This document shows, in pieces, positions 1 to 10,254 of a DNA stretch of 64,000 nt; within the stretch, counting starts at the first letter, position 1; the number at the start of each line of letters is the position of its first letter. Position numbers and translations under genes: made by a program. The stretch is from Cryptomeria japonica (Eukaryota > Streptophyta > Pinopsida > Cupressales > Cupressaceae), in assembly GCF_030272615.1 (NCBI RefSeq), contig NC_081406.1, forward strand, positions 144,934,091-144,998,090, written 5' to 3'. A model generated the notes under the pieces. The model worked only from the letters and a program-made list of their open reading frames with translations, was not told where the DNA came from and searched no databases.

Positions 1-399
1 CATGTGATTTCTCTATGCAATGCTCATTAGTGTGATTCAACACAGTCTGATTTGGATTGTCGTGATCGAGATGAAAAGTATGTTCTTCATAAGTGAGCTT
101 AAGACCTTCATGATCGAGCCAAAAATTGAGACCCATACATAGCAACAACTAGCTTTCTCGCATCCTCATCCTTGAAAAAAGTGAATTTTATGTAGGGTCA
201 CTTTCAATCTCCCATAATAAATAATATTATTTCTAATCTATAATTATTACTATAATATTAGTATATTATATATTTATATACATACATACATACATACATA
301 CATACAAACACACACACACATTATATTATATTTTTCATTCACTTGAGTGTCACAAACACGGCAAATTAAATGCTTCTAGTTTTTATTGACATATATTTT
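1..399. other. Left flank of E1, no gene seen
   Basis: No reading frame or domain is recognisable here. The stretch is AT-rich and contains a tetranucleotide/dinucleotide microsatellite. Its last five bases (395-399, ATTTT) are the left copy of the target duplication made when E1 inserted. The matching copy is at 15637-15641. Confidence 0.6.
279..320. repeat. (CATA)n then (CA)n microsatellite
   Basis: About seven CATA units run directly into about six CA units. This is a compound simple repeat seen directly in the sequence, lying just outside E1. I infer no function. Confidence 0.9.
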
Positions 400-1270
400 T
401 GTTGAATATATGGAATACTGAGAGGGGAGGGGTGAATCAGTATTCCCTTGAACTTATTAAAACTTCTAAATAACCAATCATATAACATAATGTAAATGCA
501 GCAAAGAGAAATCAACACAAAACACATAACACCAGATTTATACGTGGAAAACCCAACATGGAAAAACCACGAAGAGGATGAACTCTCAAAAATAGTGTAA
601 TATGTAATCAGTTACACAATACAAGGGTGGCTCACTTCTCGGAGGGCTCACTGCCAAAATACAAAAAGGCTCACTATCGAAGAATAGGCTTATAGCCAAA
701 ATATAAAATTGAACTGCTAGAATTGCATCTGCCATATGCATGAGACACAATTCCAATGAAGTACACAAAATTATTTTACATCCATTGTACATATACCACC
801 TAAATAACATTCACATTCACACAACTTTTGCATATATAATATGCACAAATTCGTTGTTTATAAAAAACAACAACTCTATACATATCTTGCAAAACTGATG
901 ATTATATATCCGCACCAAAAACTCTACTAAGTTGGCTCAACTAGAGAGGGATGATATCGAGATACACACACACTACTACAAAATAGATTCATATGATGTT
1001 AGATACAATCTTGAATCTAAAACACCTTGTAGATCCAAAATTGCCTTGTAGAGCATGCCTTCAACATTTTTGGATGGGACCGGACCTAAGATGCCTTATA
1101 GGATCACAAAAATATGTGAGATAAATACCAAAACAAGTGTACATACTTTGCACATTTAAAGGAGCAAAAAACAGACCAAAAACATATGCCAGAGAAAATA
1201 GCTAGACCATACCAAAACTATGTATGCTAGACCATACTACATCAATGACATTAATAACAATATGACAACA
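400..1270 (-). repeat. E1 3' LTR (871 bp)
   Basis: The plus strand begins TGTTGAATATATGGAATACT and ends TATGACAACA. It is colinear with 14761-15636 along its whole length, with scattered substitutions. The plus-strand string GAGAGGGGAGGGGTGAATC near its left edge is the reverse complement of the CT-rich R/U5 end typical of many plant copia LTRs. Confidence 0.88.
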
Positions 1271-1410
1271 ATCTCCCCCTTTGTCATTGATGGCAACATA
1301 AGAAATAGTGTATAGGTTTGCTTGAAAAGAAAACTAAAACTAAGAACTAAAAAGTTAGAAGAACTGTCTGAAAGTATTACATAACATTCATTGCACTACT
1401 CCCCCTTTGA
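1271..1410 (-). other. E1 polypurine tract and upstream second copy
   Basis: On the minus strand AAAGGGGGAGAT (1271-1282) abuts the 3' LTR, where a plus-strand primer polypurine tract should lie. A second copy, CAAAGGGGGAG, sits at about 1400-1409 and is also preceded by a short CATTG-type context. E2 has the same paired arrangement at 10109-10120 and 10243-10254. Confidence 0.75.
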
Positions 1411-1551
1411 CAACAATGACAAAGGGTAAAAATAAATGTTCATAAACTTAACTTCCCCTATGGGAGAAAAACAAAGTTAATCGAAGAATTTCTTGATCTT
1501 CTGAACGTGTATTGTCCATGAATATTTATGCTTGTCCCAATATGAAATGCC

Positions 1552-2004
1552 TTATGTCAGAAACTCAATTTGCACCTGGAAGGACACATGCACCTGCTTT
1601 GCTTCTTGCACTGAACCGAGGTCAGAATAATTGAACTGTTGTGCCTTGGAAATAGCACAGTTCATAATAGATATGCTTTCACTACACATTTCTCTTAATT
1701 GACACAAAGGAAGAATGATACTGTCTCTTTGTTGCTGCAGCTCAAAATATTTTTTATGCAACTCTTCAATAGACGATCTACTAGAGTCAAATAGATCATG
1801 AGTTAATTGGTAATTGGCATAGGATTGCCAGATTTTGTCTTCAATAATGTTGATATCATCTTTAATACTTTTTGTTGCGTCTGGCCACTGAAGACTGTAT
1901 AAGAAGAGTGCATTCCTATTTGACAGGCATGATTGACCATGATAGATAAGTTTGGCGAGCTGTTGATATGCAATCTCACATTTACCTTTAAGTTCATCTA
2001 ACAA
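1552..2004 (-). pseudogene. E1 cargo ORF fragment, C-terminal helical region
   Basis: A 150-codon open stretch on the minus strand, rich in Gln, Leu, Ser and Ile with heptad-like spacing. It suggests a mainly helical, possibly coiled-coil segment. I do not recognise the family. It lies between the preceding fragment (2493-3358) and the polypurine tract, so it is the last coding-like piece of E1 and is out of frame with its neighbours. It could be the C-terminal tail of one long decayed protein spanning 1552-4340. No zinc-binding or catalytic motif is visible. The role is unknown. Confidence 0.4.
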
Positions 2005-2492
2005 TTTCTCTGTCTTTCTTTCTTTCTTAGAGAATTTATCAACACTTTACATTTATTAGTACTAGGGGCAGCCGGATCTAAATCACATTAAATCATAGCA
2101 ACATGAAGTGCAATAAGTAATTCTTCAACAATTTTATCTTTCTTTTGTGACTCACCTATAAAGTCATATCTGGTAGAAGATAGAAAAGATTCTCCAATCT
2201 AAATTTTTTGTATCAAATCAACCTTAGCAAAGTCAACTATCAATTTAGAAGAAGTTATGGGTTGGTAGTTTAAAGGTAAAGCAAGAAAAATCTTCAAAGA
2301 GTCATCAATTGTACCGAAACTGGTACCAATTTCAGTCACAATATCAATCACTTCTTCACTCGATACATTGTCCTATTTTTTATCTTTTCCTCTGTTGTTG
2401 CCTTTGCTTCAGATTCACTTCTTTCTTGTTCTACTATCACATGTCCTTCTTGACCTCTATCACGCGAGTTTTTTTCTTTACCTTTTCTAGAA

Positions 2493-3358
2493 TTAGGGTT
2501 TATTGAATGATTTTACCTGTTCATTCATTACATATTCCACAATAGGTGTATTATCTATAGGATCAATATTCGCATCCTCAAACTCACTGGTAAATGTACG
2601 AGAATCAACAATTGGTAACATTCCAAGGTTTTTGGCTATAGTCATTATCTTTTCAATGGTTTCTTCCTTAAGTTTTTGTTTTGCATCTGGTTCTCTTAGC
2701 ATGAGACTACCCAAATTTTTCTTTGTCCTTAATTCTGTCTTACAGGATTCTATAAGACTGGCTTTGTTTTCTTCCGAAAGAGGAACCAATAAAATAAAAA
2801 AAACATGATCCTTAATAACTTGTTCTTCTTCTCTTGCAACTTGTCTAATTCTAATTAATTCTTTCCACAATTCATCTAGTATATCCTTTCTAAATTCTTC
2901 TGCAACTGCATCTAACTTAACACAATATAGTAAAAAAGCTTTTACTATACTATCTTTATCTTCATTACTAGCCTCGTTGTATAGATCACCTACCTTTTTC
3001 AATCTTTCTCCTTGTGCAATTGACTTGAATAGACTATCCACATCAAGGGATCTCTTAGGTTTCTTGACTTTCAACTTCCAGACGTGGATTTGGTATTTCT
3101 ATGGTTCTTCTTCCTCTGATTCAATTTCTATGGTTTTTCTTTTTGCATCAATTGCTTCTTTTCTTTGAGGGAACCAGATGGAGGAAGTACCTTTGAATTT
3201 TCTTTGGTAGAGGTTTTGGATGAGTCAGCTAGTCTTTCAGAATGCCTAAACTCTATAATTTCCTCTTCAGCCACATTTTCTTTTTCCATTGCTTCCTGAA
3301 TGACTTTCTTCACATTCTTTTCACAGGTTTTCTTGGTACGTTCCATTTGGATTTTCAA
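2493..3358 (-). pseudogene. E1 cargo ORF fragment, charged helical protein
   Basis: Two overlapping-register open stretches (3128-3358 and 2493-3074) in different frames encode a strongly charged protein rich in Lys, Glu and Asp. It has predicted-looking helices and a short basic run (KVKKPKRSLDVD) near the start of the second piece. This could act as a nuclear localisation signal, but that is inference. The frame change between 3074 and 3128 and the stops show decay. I do not recognise the domain, and no polymerase or protease motif is present. It follows the 3583-4340 fragment in the direction of transcription. Confidence 0.45.
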
Positions 3359-3582
3359 AGATTAAATTCAGCCTCCATTCCAAATATTTCTTGCATGTCA
3401 TCCATAGGGCTCTTTAGAAACACTTGAGTTGTACCTTCTAGCATATCTTTAGTAACCTCATAATCGAATGTCTAAACCCAAATTTTCCTTGGGAAAATGA
3501 CCTCTATGAAGCATTTGACGGTTGTGAACATGAAGGGGATATCTTCTTTGTATTTCTAAACAATTTCATTGGGGATCCTTTG

Positions 3583-4340
3583 TCACCTCTGCATGTTCAG
3601 TTGAAAGAGAGAGAAATAGGACATGGATGCATCTTCCCTTGCCACATCATTAGTAAATATCCTCAACCATTCCATAATCTGATGAGCTACCAATCTGTTT
3701 GGTGACCAAAGCACTCTTCCTTGACTAGGAATTTCTTGCAGCAAGTAGATCAAAATACATAGTGCTAGGGTTCCATACTTGAAAGAGTGTTTCTTCTTTT
3801 TGCACTGCACAAAGTTGTCTAGGAATTGTTGTTTCAAAATCTCATAGAGATCAAAGTCCTTGTTCAGTCCTTGTTTAGATCAACTATCTCATCAACCATA
3901 TTTATTATCATGGCAAAAATGGAATTATCTTGGTTGGTAGAGTAGAGTTTGTTTCCTATCATCATTGACAGATACTTTATGGACTTGTATTTAACATAAG
4001 TGATGGACAAGGAATTCCCATCATAGGTTTCCCTTGTTAGGTTCACTACATCCTTATTCTTTGCCAATTTCAGAACAAGAATAGCCCTGAAATCACTCAA
4101 ACCAGTATTAACCCTCATTAATTCCTGAGTGATATGATAGGTCTAATATAACCATAGTAACTCATCATGGAATCTACTCATTGCCATTCTTACCCATTTA
4201 TCATCATAGCAGAAATTGGGAAAATCATGCCAGGTATTCAATTTCTTTTCAAATAGGGTTTTGAATTCAGGTTTTACCTCAAGGTTGTTTCTCATCCTCT
4301 CATCTGTCCATAGATTCAACAGTTTCCCATGGTGACTGAA
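3583..4340 (-). pseudogene. E1 cargo ORF fragment next to the E2 insertion
   Basis: Two open stretches in different frames (3864-4118 and 3583-3837), preceded by coding-like sequence up to the E2 insertion at 4343. The protein contains a hydrophobic helix-like run (LALCILIYLLQEIP) followed by Trp- and Arg-containing segments. I do not recognise it. The style (globular, Trp/Tyr-rich, then a charged helical tail in the pieces that follow) resembles the unrecognised ORFs at 30635-32253 and 61727-63980. The protein was interrupted by E2, whose other flank resumes at 12781. Confidence 0.4.
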
Positions 4341-4343
4341 TTT

Positions 4344-5699
4344 TGTTGGACATTGTTGCTGCTAGGATATGTTGTTGCCATTGATGTCAACATATTCCTG
4401 TGATATATTGCTCTGGTGGTTGCAAATTAGTTTATTGGGATCATGGTTTGGTATATGGAGTATTTCTAGTATCATTATATCTTTCTGTATTGGTTTCAGT
4501 GATTTGGGAGCTTAATTGATCATATCATATGATCTGGTTTATAGTTGGTTTCTTTTGATCAATGCTTTACAGAATTCGATATTTCCTCCGGTATATTCCG
4601 TTGTGATCAGATCTTGAGTTGTATTTTTAGGATATTGTTTGGGATGTTCATGTGTATCTTCATTTTAGATGGATCGTGATTTGGTGCTCTGAAAGTTATT
4701 TTTCCTCATGGCAGTTGCTGTTGTTTGAGTGTTCTTTGAGTTTAAGATGTTGATCGATGAAGATTTAATAAGTGGTGTTGGTACAATTATTATAGATGAT
4801 TCTAATGTTCTTACTGGTGTTTCCTAATTATGTTCTATTTTTTTTGATGATCTACATTGATCGTTGTGTATGGTTTTGGTGTTTTGTTTATTCGGTGGTG
4901 TTGTTCTTTCTATATGAGACCTATTTGGTGGTGTAGTGTGTTTTAGTTGATCTTGGAGTTGATTCCAGTGGTGTTGCATGTGTGAGAATTTGATTTGGAT
5001 CCATGATATGTCATAATATTGGTCTGATGGTTGATCTTTGTATCAGGTGATGAGATTTTGTAATTAGGTCTTTTTGGGTTGAGTTGACCTTGTTGTCAAG
5101 GCTGATGATCGGTATATATAGATGAGTTATTCATGTAATTTGATGAATGATGAAGTGTCTGCATTATTAGAGAATGATAAAGGTGCGAACAAGCGAATAC
5201 ATCCTTCAAAATTATGATTGAGCAAAGATTGAAGTGTTGCAGCGCAAACAAATGTTCTTAACTAGAACTATCATCAGGCATTTGTACATGTTATTCTTTC
5301 ACTTCATTTGATTCCAGATTATTGTCCGAATATTTTGTAAGTGAGTGAGACTTCCTTGTAAGGTAGTGAACCTTCCCTGAGGGTTGTAGTCTTCTGGGTT
5401 ATTGTATTTTGAGCAGTAAGTTCTAGGTAGTGAGCCTGAATGCATGTGCATTCCCCATTGTAACTATTTTCACATACTACTTCAGAGTATCATCTTATTG
5501 TGGGTAGGTTCCCACTGTGGTTTTTCCCTTAACTGGGTTTTCCATGTCAAAATCTTGGTGTTGTGTGTTGTTCTATCAATTTTCTTATCTTTGTTTTTGC
5601 CACAATTCATCAGATTTGTATTTGAGGTTAAGTTTGCTAATCCAGTGAAGACTAATTCAACCTCCCCCTCTCAGTTTTCCTTCATTGTTGTTTCCAACA
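4344..5699 (+). repeat. E2 5' LTR (1356 bp)
   Basis: Begins TGTTGGACATTGTTGCTGCT and ends TTTCCAACA. It pairs with 10255-10306 plus 11483-12780. The two LTRs differ at roughly one site in ten over a stretch I compared by eye. The internal TATATATA at 5113 is a candidate promoter. Confidence 0.9.
5113..5120 (+). promoter_or_regulatory. Candidate TATA box in E2 LTR
   Basis: TATATATA about 770 bp into the 5' LTR. The matching place in the 3' LTR reads TCTATATAAAG (about 12198-12208), so a TATA-like element is kept in both. It would drive the element's genomic RNA. Placement is inference. Confidence 0.45.
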
Positions 5700-5700
5700 A

Positions 5701-5713
5701 TTGGTATCAGAGC
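5701..5713 (+). other. E2 primer binding site, initiator Met tRNA
   Basis: TTGGTATCAGAGC starts one base after the LTR end. TGGTATCAGAGC is the standard plant PBS complementary to the 3' end of initiator methionine tRNA, and it is intact here. Confidence 0.9.
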
Positions 5714-5755
5714 TAGATCCTCCGGAAGAATCTTGACTACTTGAGGTTATCCAAG

Positions 5756-6720
5756 ATGGAAACTGGAGCTATTATTTTTAAGAAGGAGAGTCCAAGATTT
5801 GATGGAAGTAACTATGCTATATTGAAGAACCGGATGGAGGTGCACTTGAAATGTCTTGGAGAGGATTACTGGAAGATTACAAAGGATTCCTATTGTGTTC
5901 CTTAGAATGGACCAGTTACTGATGTTGAGATCAAGGATGATGAACATGACATTAGAGCTAAGGAAGGATTGTTAAGTGCCTTGACTGATTCTAAGATGAC
6001 TAATGTGATGAGACTTCAAACTGTACATGAGAATTAGGAGAATCTTGAGACCTTTTATCAAGGAGATAAACAAGTCAAAGTTGCTAAGTTGTAGAGTTTG
6101 AAAGGGAAGTATGAGATGCTAAAAATGGGAGAAGATGAGAACATAACATCCTTCATGGCTAAGGTGAATGAACTTTTCATAGGTATCAAATGTGTCAGTG
6201 GAACCCTTGAAGAAGATGAAATTGTTGCTAAGGTGTTGAGATCATTGCCTCATTCTTACAAACATAAGGTAGCTGCTATTGATGAGATCTGGAGTGTGAC
6301 TACTGTGACGAGATATGTTGGTTGGAAAGATTGCTGCATTTGAACTGAGCAAATTTGGTGAATCACATGGAAAGTTTGAGACAACATTTAGAGCATATGT
6401 ATCCGAAAAGTAGAAGTATAATCCAAAAGAATGCATAACATCTAGATATGAAAGAGAGAGAAGAGAGATGGAAGAGAAAGAAAGAGAACTGGATGAGCAT
6501 GAAGCATTGATTGCCTGAAGATTGCCTAAAGGAGCTGGTAAATATGATGTAAAATTGCCTTTGAAGTGTTTCTCTTGCAATAAGATAGGACATTTTGGTT
6601 CTAGGTGCGCAGAGAGAATGTCTAAGCATGATAAGAATGATAAATATGAGAAGCATGTGAAGTATGATAAGTTATACAAGTCTAACCAAAAGTATAAACA
6701 TCAGAAGAACTATTATTATG
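5756..6720 (+). pseudogene. E2 gag (nucleocapsid) region, broken
   Basis: The frame opens at ATG 5756 soon after the PBS. It reads a copia-type gag with a typical 'FDGSNYAILKNRMEVHL' start and an 'LRSLPHSYKHKVAAID' stretch around 6235-6285. The gag ends with a CX2CX4HX4C zinc knuckle, CFSCNKIGHFGSRC, at about 6567-6610. In-frame TAG codons interrupt it at 5903, 6035 and 6092. A frameshift follows near 6300-6330, and there are further stops near 6410 and 6517. Gag would form the virus-like particle that packages the RNA. The knuckle binds nucleic acid. Confidence 0.85.
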
Positions 6721-7109
6721 CTGTTGATGAAGGTGTTACAGATGAAGAATCAAAAGGAGATAAAATTGTGTTTATTGCTATTAAAGAAGATGGACTGGTA
6801 CCTATTGATTCTACAAGCTGCACTATTGAGGAGAAAGCTTTAGCTGCTAAAGTTGAAAAGAAAGATGAATGGGTGATTGATAGCGGTTGTTCACACCATA
6901 TGACTGGTGATAAAATAAAATTTGTGAATATGGATAAGTATGATGGTGGAATAGTAATATTTGTAGATGACAAAGCCCGTGTGACCCATGGTAGAGGTTC
7001 TATTTCCTTTTATGGTAAGCATAACAATGATGATGTCTTGTATGTTGAAGTTTTGAAGCATAATCTTTTAAGTGTTGGACAAATGGTTGATAAAGGTTAT
7101 GATTTGTAG
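6721..7109 (+). pseudogene. E2 aspartic protease region
   Basis: The frame that carries the zinc knuckle continues into a copia protease. WVIDSGCSHHMTG at about 6868-6910 holds the catalytic Asp-Ser-Gly (DSG), followed by a second half with LYVEVLKHNLLSVGQ-like sequence. The enzyme would cut the gag-pol polyprotein. The frame stops at TAG 7107-7109, which sits where Gln is usual in this family. The catalytic triad itself looks intact. Confidence 0.85.
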
Positions 7110-8204
7110 TTCAAGAATGGAAATTGCAAGATCCTAAATGTCTCTGGTATAGAGATTGCATCAGGAACCAAGACTGAAGGTAATATGTTTTATTTGAATG
7201 TTGGTGAGAAAAGTTGCTTTATTGCTTAGATTGATGAAATATGGTTATGGCATAGGAGAATGTGTCATGCTAATTTTGACTCAATGATTAAGATCAGTTC
7301 TAGTCAAGTTGTTAGAGATTCTCCTAAAATTGTTAAGCCTGCTAATCCCATATGTAAGGACTGTCAAATGGGAAATCAAACAAGAATTTATTTCAAGAGT
7401 AAGCAGTATACACCTGATGGATTGCTAGATCTTGTGAATACTTACCTATGTGGACCTACAAGAATAAGAAGTGTGCAGGGTGATAGATATTTCATGTTGT
7501 TGATTGATGATTATTCTAGGATGATGTGGGTTGCCTTTTTGAGAGAAAAATTAGAAGCATTGGACAAATTCAAGATATTTAAAGCAAAGGTTGAGACTAA
7601 GACAAGATTGAAGTTGAAATGTCTGAGATCTGACAGAGGAGGGGAATTTTGTTCTAGTGATTTTGATTCATTCTATGAGAAGCATGAAATTAGAAGACAA
7701 TTATCTACTCTAGAACCTCACAAAAAAATGGAGTTGTTGAAAGGAAGAACAAAACTATCTTGGATGCTGCAAGGTCTATGCTGATTGAAGGGAATGTTCC
7801 GAAGATCTATTGGAGAGAAGATGTTAGCACTACTATTTACACATTCAACCGAGTGCATATAAAATGTGATTCTGGTAAGACTCCTTATGAGCTATGGTTT
7901 GGTCATGTTCCTACCGTGAGATTTCAGAATTTTTGGAAGCAAGTGTTATATCAAGACAGATGAGGATATAGGAAAGTTTGATGCAAGAAGTGATGAAGGA
8001 ATTTTCTTGAGATATTCAACAAAGAGAAAATCCTACTGGTGCTACAATAAGAGACTGAGAAAGATAGTGGAAAGTGAAAATGTGAAGGTTGATGAGAACT
8101 GTGGAAAAGAAATCAGAGCATGCAGATATGATGATGATCAAAATGTTGTCTTAAAGAAAATTCAGTCAGAAGAATTGAAGCAGAATGATCCGGTGGAGAG
8201 TTAA
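7110..8204 (+). pseudogene. E2 integrase region, catalytic residue lost
   Basis: It starts with a GAG-pre-integrase zinc region: LWHRRMCHANFD near 7243, then CKDCQMG near 7354, giving the HHCC pattern. The core follows, with LCGPTR...LLIDDYSR...LRSDRGGEF. The family motif HTDLCGP reads NTYLCGP here (about 7437-7457), so the first catalytic Asp is Tyr. A single-base deletion in an A run near 7722-7728 shifts the frame just before the catalytic Glu region. The downstream part then continues in another frame (7760-7963). A later fragment at 8007-8204 is the variable linker toward reverse transcriptase. This copy could not integrate. Confidence 0.85.
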
Positions 8205-8379
8205 TCCAAATATTGCTGCTATCGGTGAAGAGGTACAGGAACCTAAAAATTAGAATAATTAGAAGACTGTGAGGTATGTAAGATTGAATCATTTTGAAAA
8301 CAAGATCATTGGTGATAAAAATAAAGGCACGATGACTAGAAGAAGGATAGCTGCTAAAGAGGTATGTTTGCTCTCTAAA

Positions 8380-9918
8380 ATTGAACCTAAAGATGTTGTT
8401 GAAGCTTGCAAAGATTAAAATTGGATAAAGGCTATGGAAGAAGAATTAAATCAGATTGAAAAGAATAACACATGGGAACTTGTGCCTAGACCTAAAGACA
8501 AGAATGTGATTGGTACTAAATGGGTATTCAGGAACAAATTGAATGAAGCCGGTGAAGTTGGTAAAAATAAAGAAAGATTGGTATGCAAAGGATATTCACA
8601 AAAGGAAGGAATTGATTATGAGGAGACTTTTTCTCTAGTAGCTAGACTTGAAGCTGTTAGACTATTGCTTGCATATGATGCTTATAAGAATTTTAAGGTA
8701 TATCAGATGGATGTCAAGTCAACCTTTTTGAATGGTGATCTTGAGAATAAGTCTACATTGAGCAACCTGATAGATTTTGACTATCAGATGATGGAGACAT
8801 GGTATGCAAACTGAAGAACTCTCTTTATGGATTGAAACAAGCCCCTAGAGCTTGGTATGCTAGATTTGGATAAGTATTTGCTGAAATTAGGATTTAATAA
8901 AGGTATTACTGATAGTAATCTATATTTCAAGATTGAGAATGATAGCATTTTGATTGTTGAAGCTTTTGTTGATGACATTATCTTTGGAGGAGATGATGAC
9001 TTGAGTATGAAGTTTGTCGGTGACATGCAAAAAGAATGTGAGATGTCTATGATAGGAGAAATGAAATTTTTCTTAGGTTTGCAGATTTCACATACTGGAA
9101 AAGGTATTTTTATATCTCAAGCTAAATATGTGAAAGAATTACTAAAGAAGTTTGGGTTAGAAGATTCTAAACCAGTTGGAACTCCTATGGTGGCTGGCTA
9201 CAAATTATCTAAGAATGATGAATCTCTGAAAGCTAATCAGGCCTTGTACAAATCTATGGTTGGTGGAATGCTATACTTGACTCATACGAGACCCGACATT
9301 ATGCATGTTGTGTGCATGACTGCTAGATATCAAGTTGATCTGAAAGAGAGTCATGTCACTGTTGTAAAGAGGATATTCAGATACTTGAAAGGAACTCTGG
9401 ATTATGGTTTATGGTATCCAAGGAATGATGATTTCATGTCATGTGCTTACACTGATGCTGATTGGTCTAGTGATGTTGATGATTGGAAGAGTACCACCAG
9501 TGGTGCATTCTTTTTGGGTAATACATTGGTTTCATGGGCAAGTAAGAAACAAGATTCAATTTCCCTATCTACTACTAAACCTAAATACATTGTTGTTGCT
9601 AGTAACTGTACTTAGGTAGTTTGGATGAAACAAATGTTGAAGGATATCAGAGTTATCCATGATGAGCCTACTGCCATATATTGTGATAATTCCAGTGCTA
9701 TTAATATGTCAAAGAACTCGATGCAATATTCAAAGACTAAACATGTATCAATCAAGTATCATTTCTAGAGAGAAAAAGTCAATGAAGAGGAAGTGAAGTT
9801 AGAGTATGTGTCTACAAAGGAACAAATTGCTAATATTTTCACCAAACCTTTGCTTGTAGATACATTTTTCTATTTGAGAGACAAGTTAGGGGCATCTTCC
9901 CCTCCTAATGGGAACTAG
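8380..9918 (+). pseudogene. E2 reverse transcriptase and RNase H region
   Basis: Reverse transcriptase begins near 8420 (WIKAMEEELNQIEKNNTWEL). It has TKWVFRNKLN, the first catalytic block VYQMDVKSTFLNG (about 8698-8736), LYGLKQAPRAWY near 8825 in another frame, and the FVDDIIFG active site near 8965. RNase H follows with YTDADWSS (about 9447-9470) and CDNSSAINMSKN near 9680. The connecting 'TRPDI' block is near 9286. Breaks are a frameshift near 8750-8860 and stops at 9613 and near 9766. The natural end is TAG 9916-9918. These domains copy the RNA into DNA and remove the template. Confidence 0.87.
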
Positions 9919-10108
9919 ATGCATTGAGGTGCATCAATCCGGTGGACTTCACAGTATTATATTTTTGTTTGGATTGATGAGTTTATGTTGCTCCTCTGAT
10001 GGAGTAGTATGTTTGTGGTTTAGTTGAGATGGTTATAATCATGATTTGTTTATTCTAAGTGGGAGAGTAAGTTTGGTTTTCTATTTTGAGAACCTTTGTC
10101 ATTGATGT

Positions 10109-10254
10109 CAAAGGGGGAGAGAAAGCATGTGAAAAATTGTCATATCTGTTGTTGGTGAGCTTGATATTAGGGGAAGTTTGTTGGAGATGTTTTCTTTCTT
10201 TGCATTGATTATTTTTCACATCCATATGTTGCCATCAATGCCAAAGGGGGAGAT
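10109..10254 (+). other. E2 paired polypurine tracts
   Basis: CAAAGGGGGAGA occurs at 10109-10120. CCAAAGGGGGAGA occurs at about 10241-10253, directly before the 3' LTR. Both are preceded by similar TTGYCATYRATG-type context. The second is the plus-strand primer tract. The first may be a duplicate or an internal tract. Confidence 0.75.

Noticed and set aside
586-810. Minus-strand open stretch in the E1 3' LTR (and its partner at 14974-15156)
   Set aside because: It lies wholly within an LTR, has no domain, and the two LTR copies do not keep the frame.
5701-5713. A tRNA gene at the primer site
   Set aside because: Only the 13-base complement of the tRNA end is present; there is no cloverleaf.
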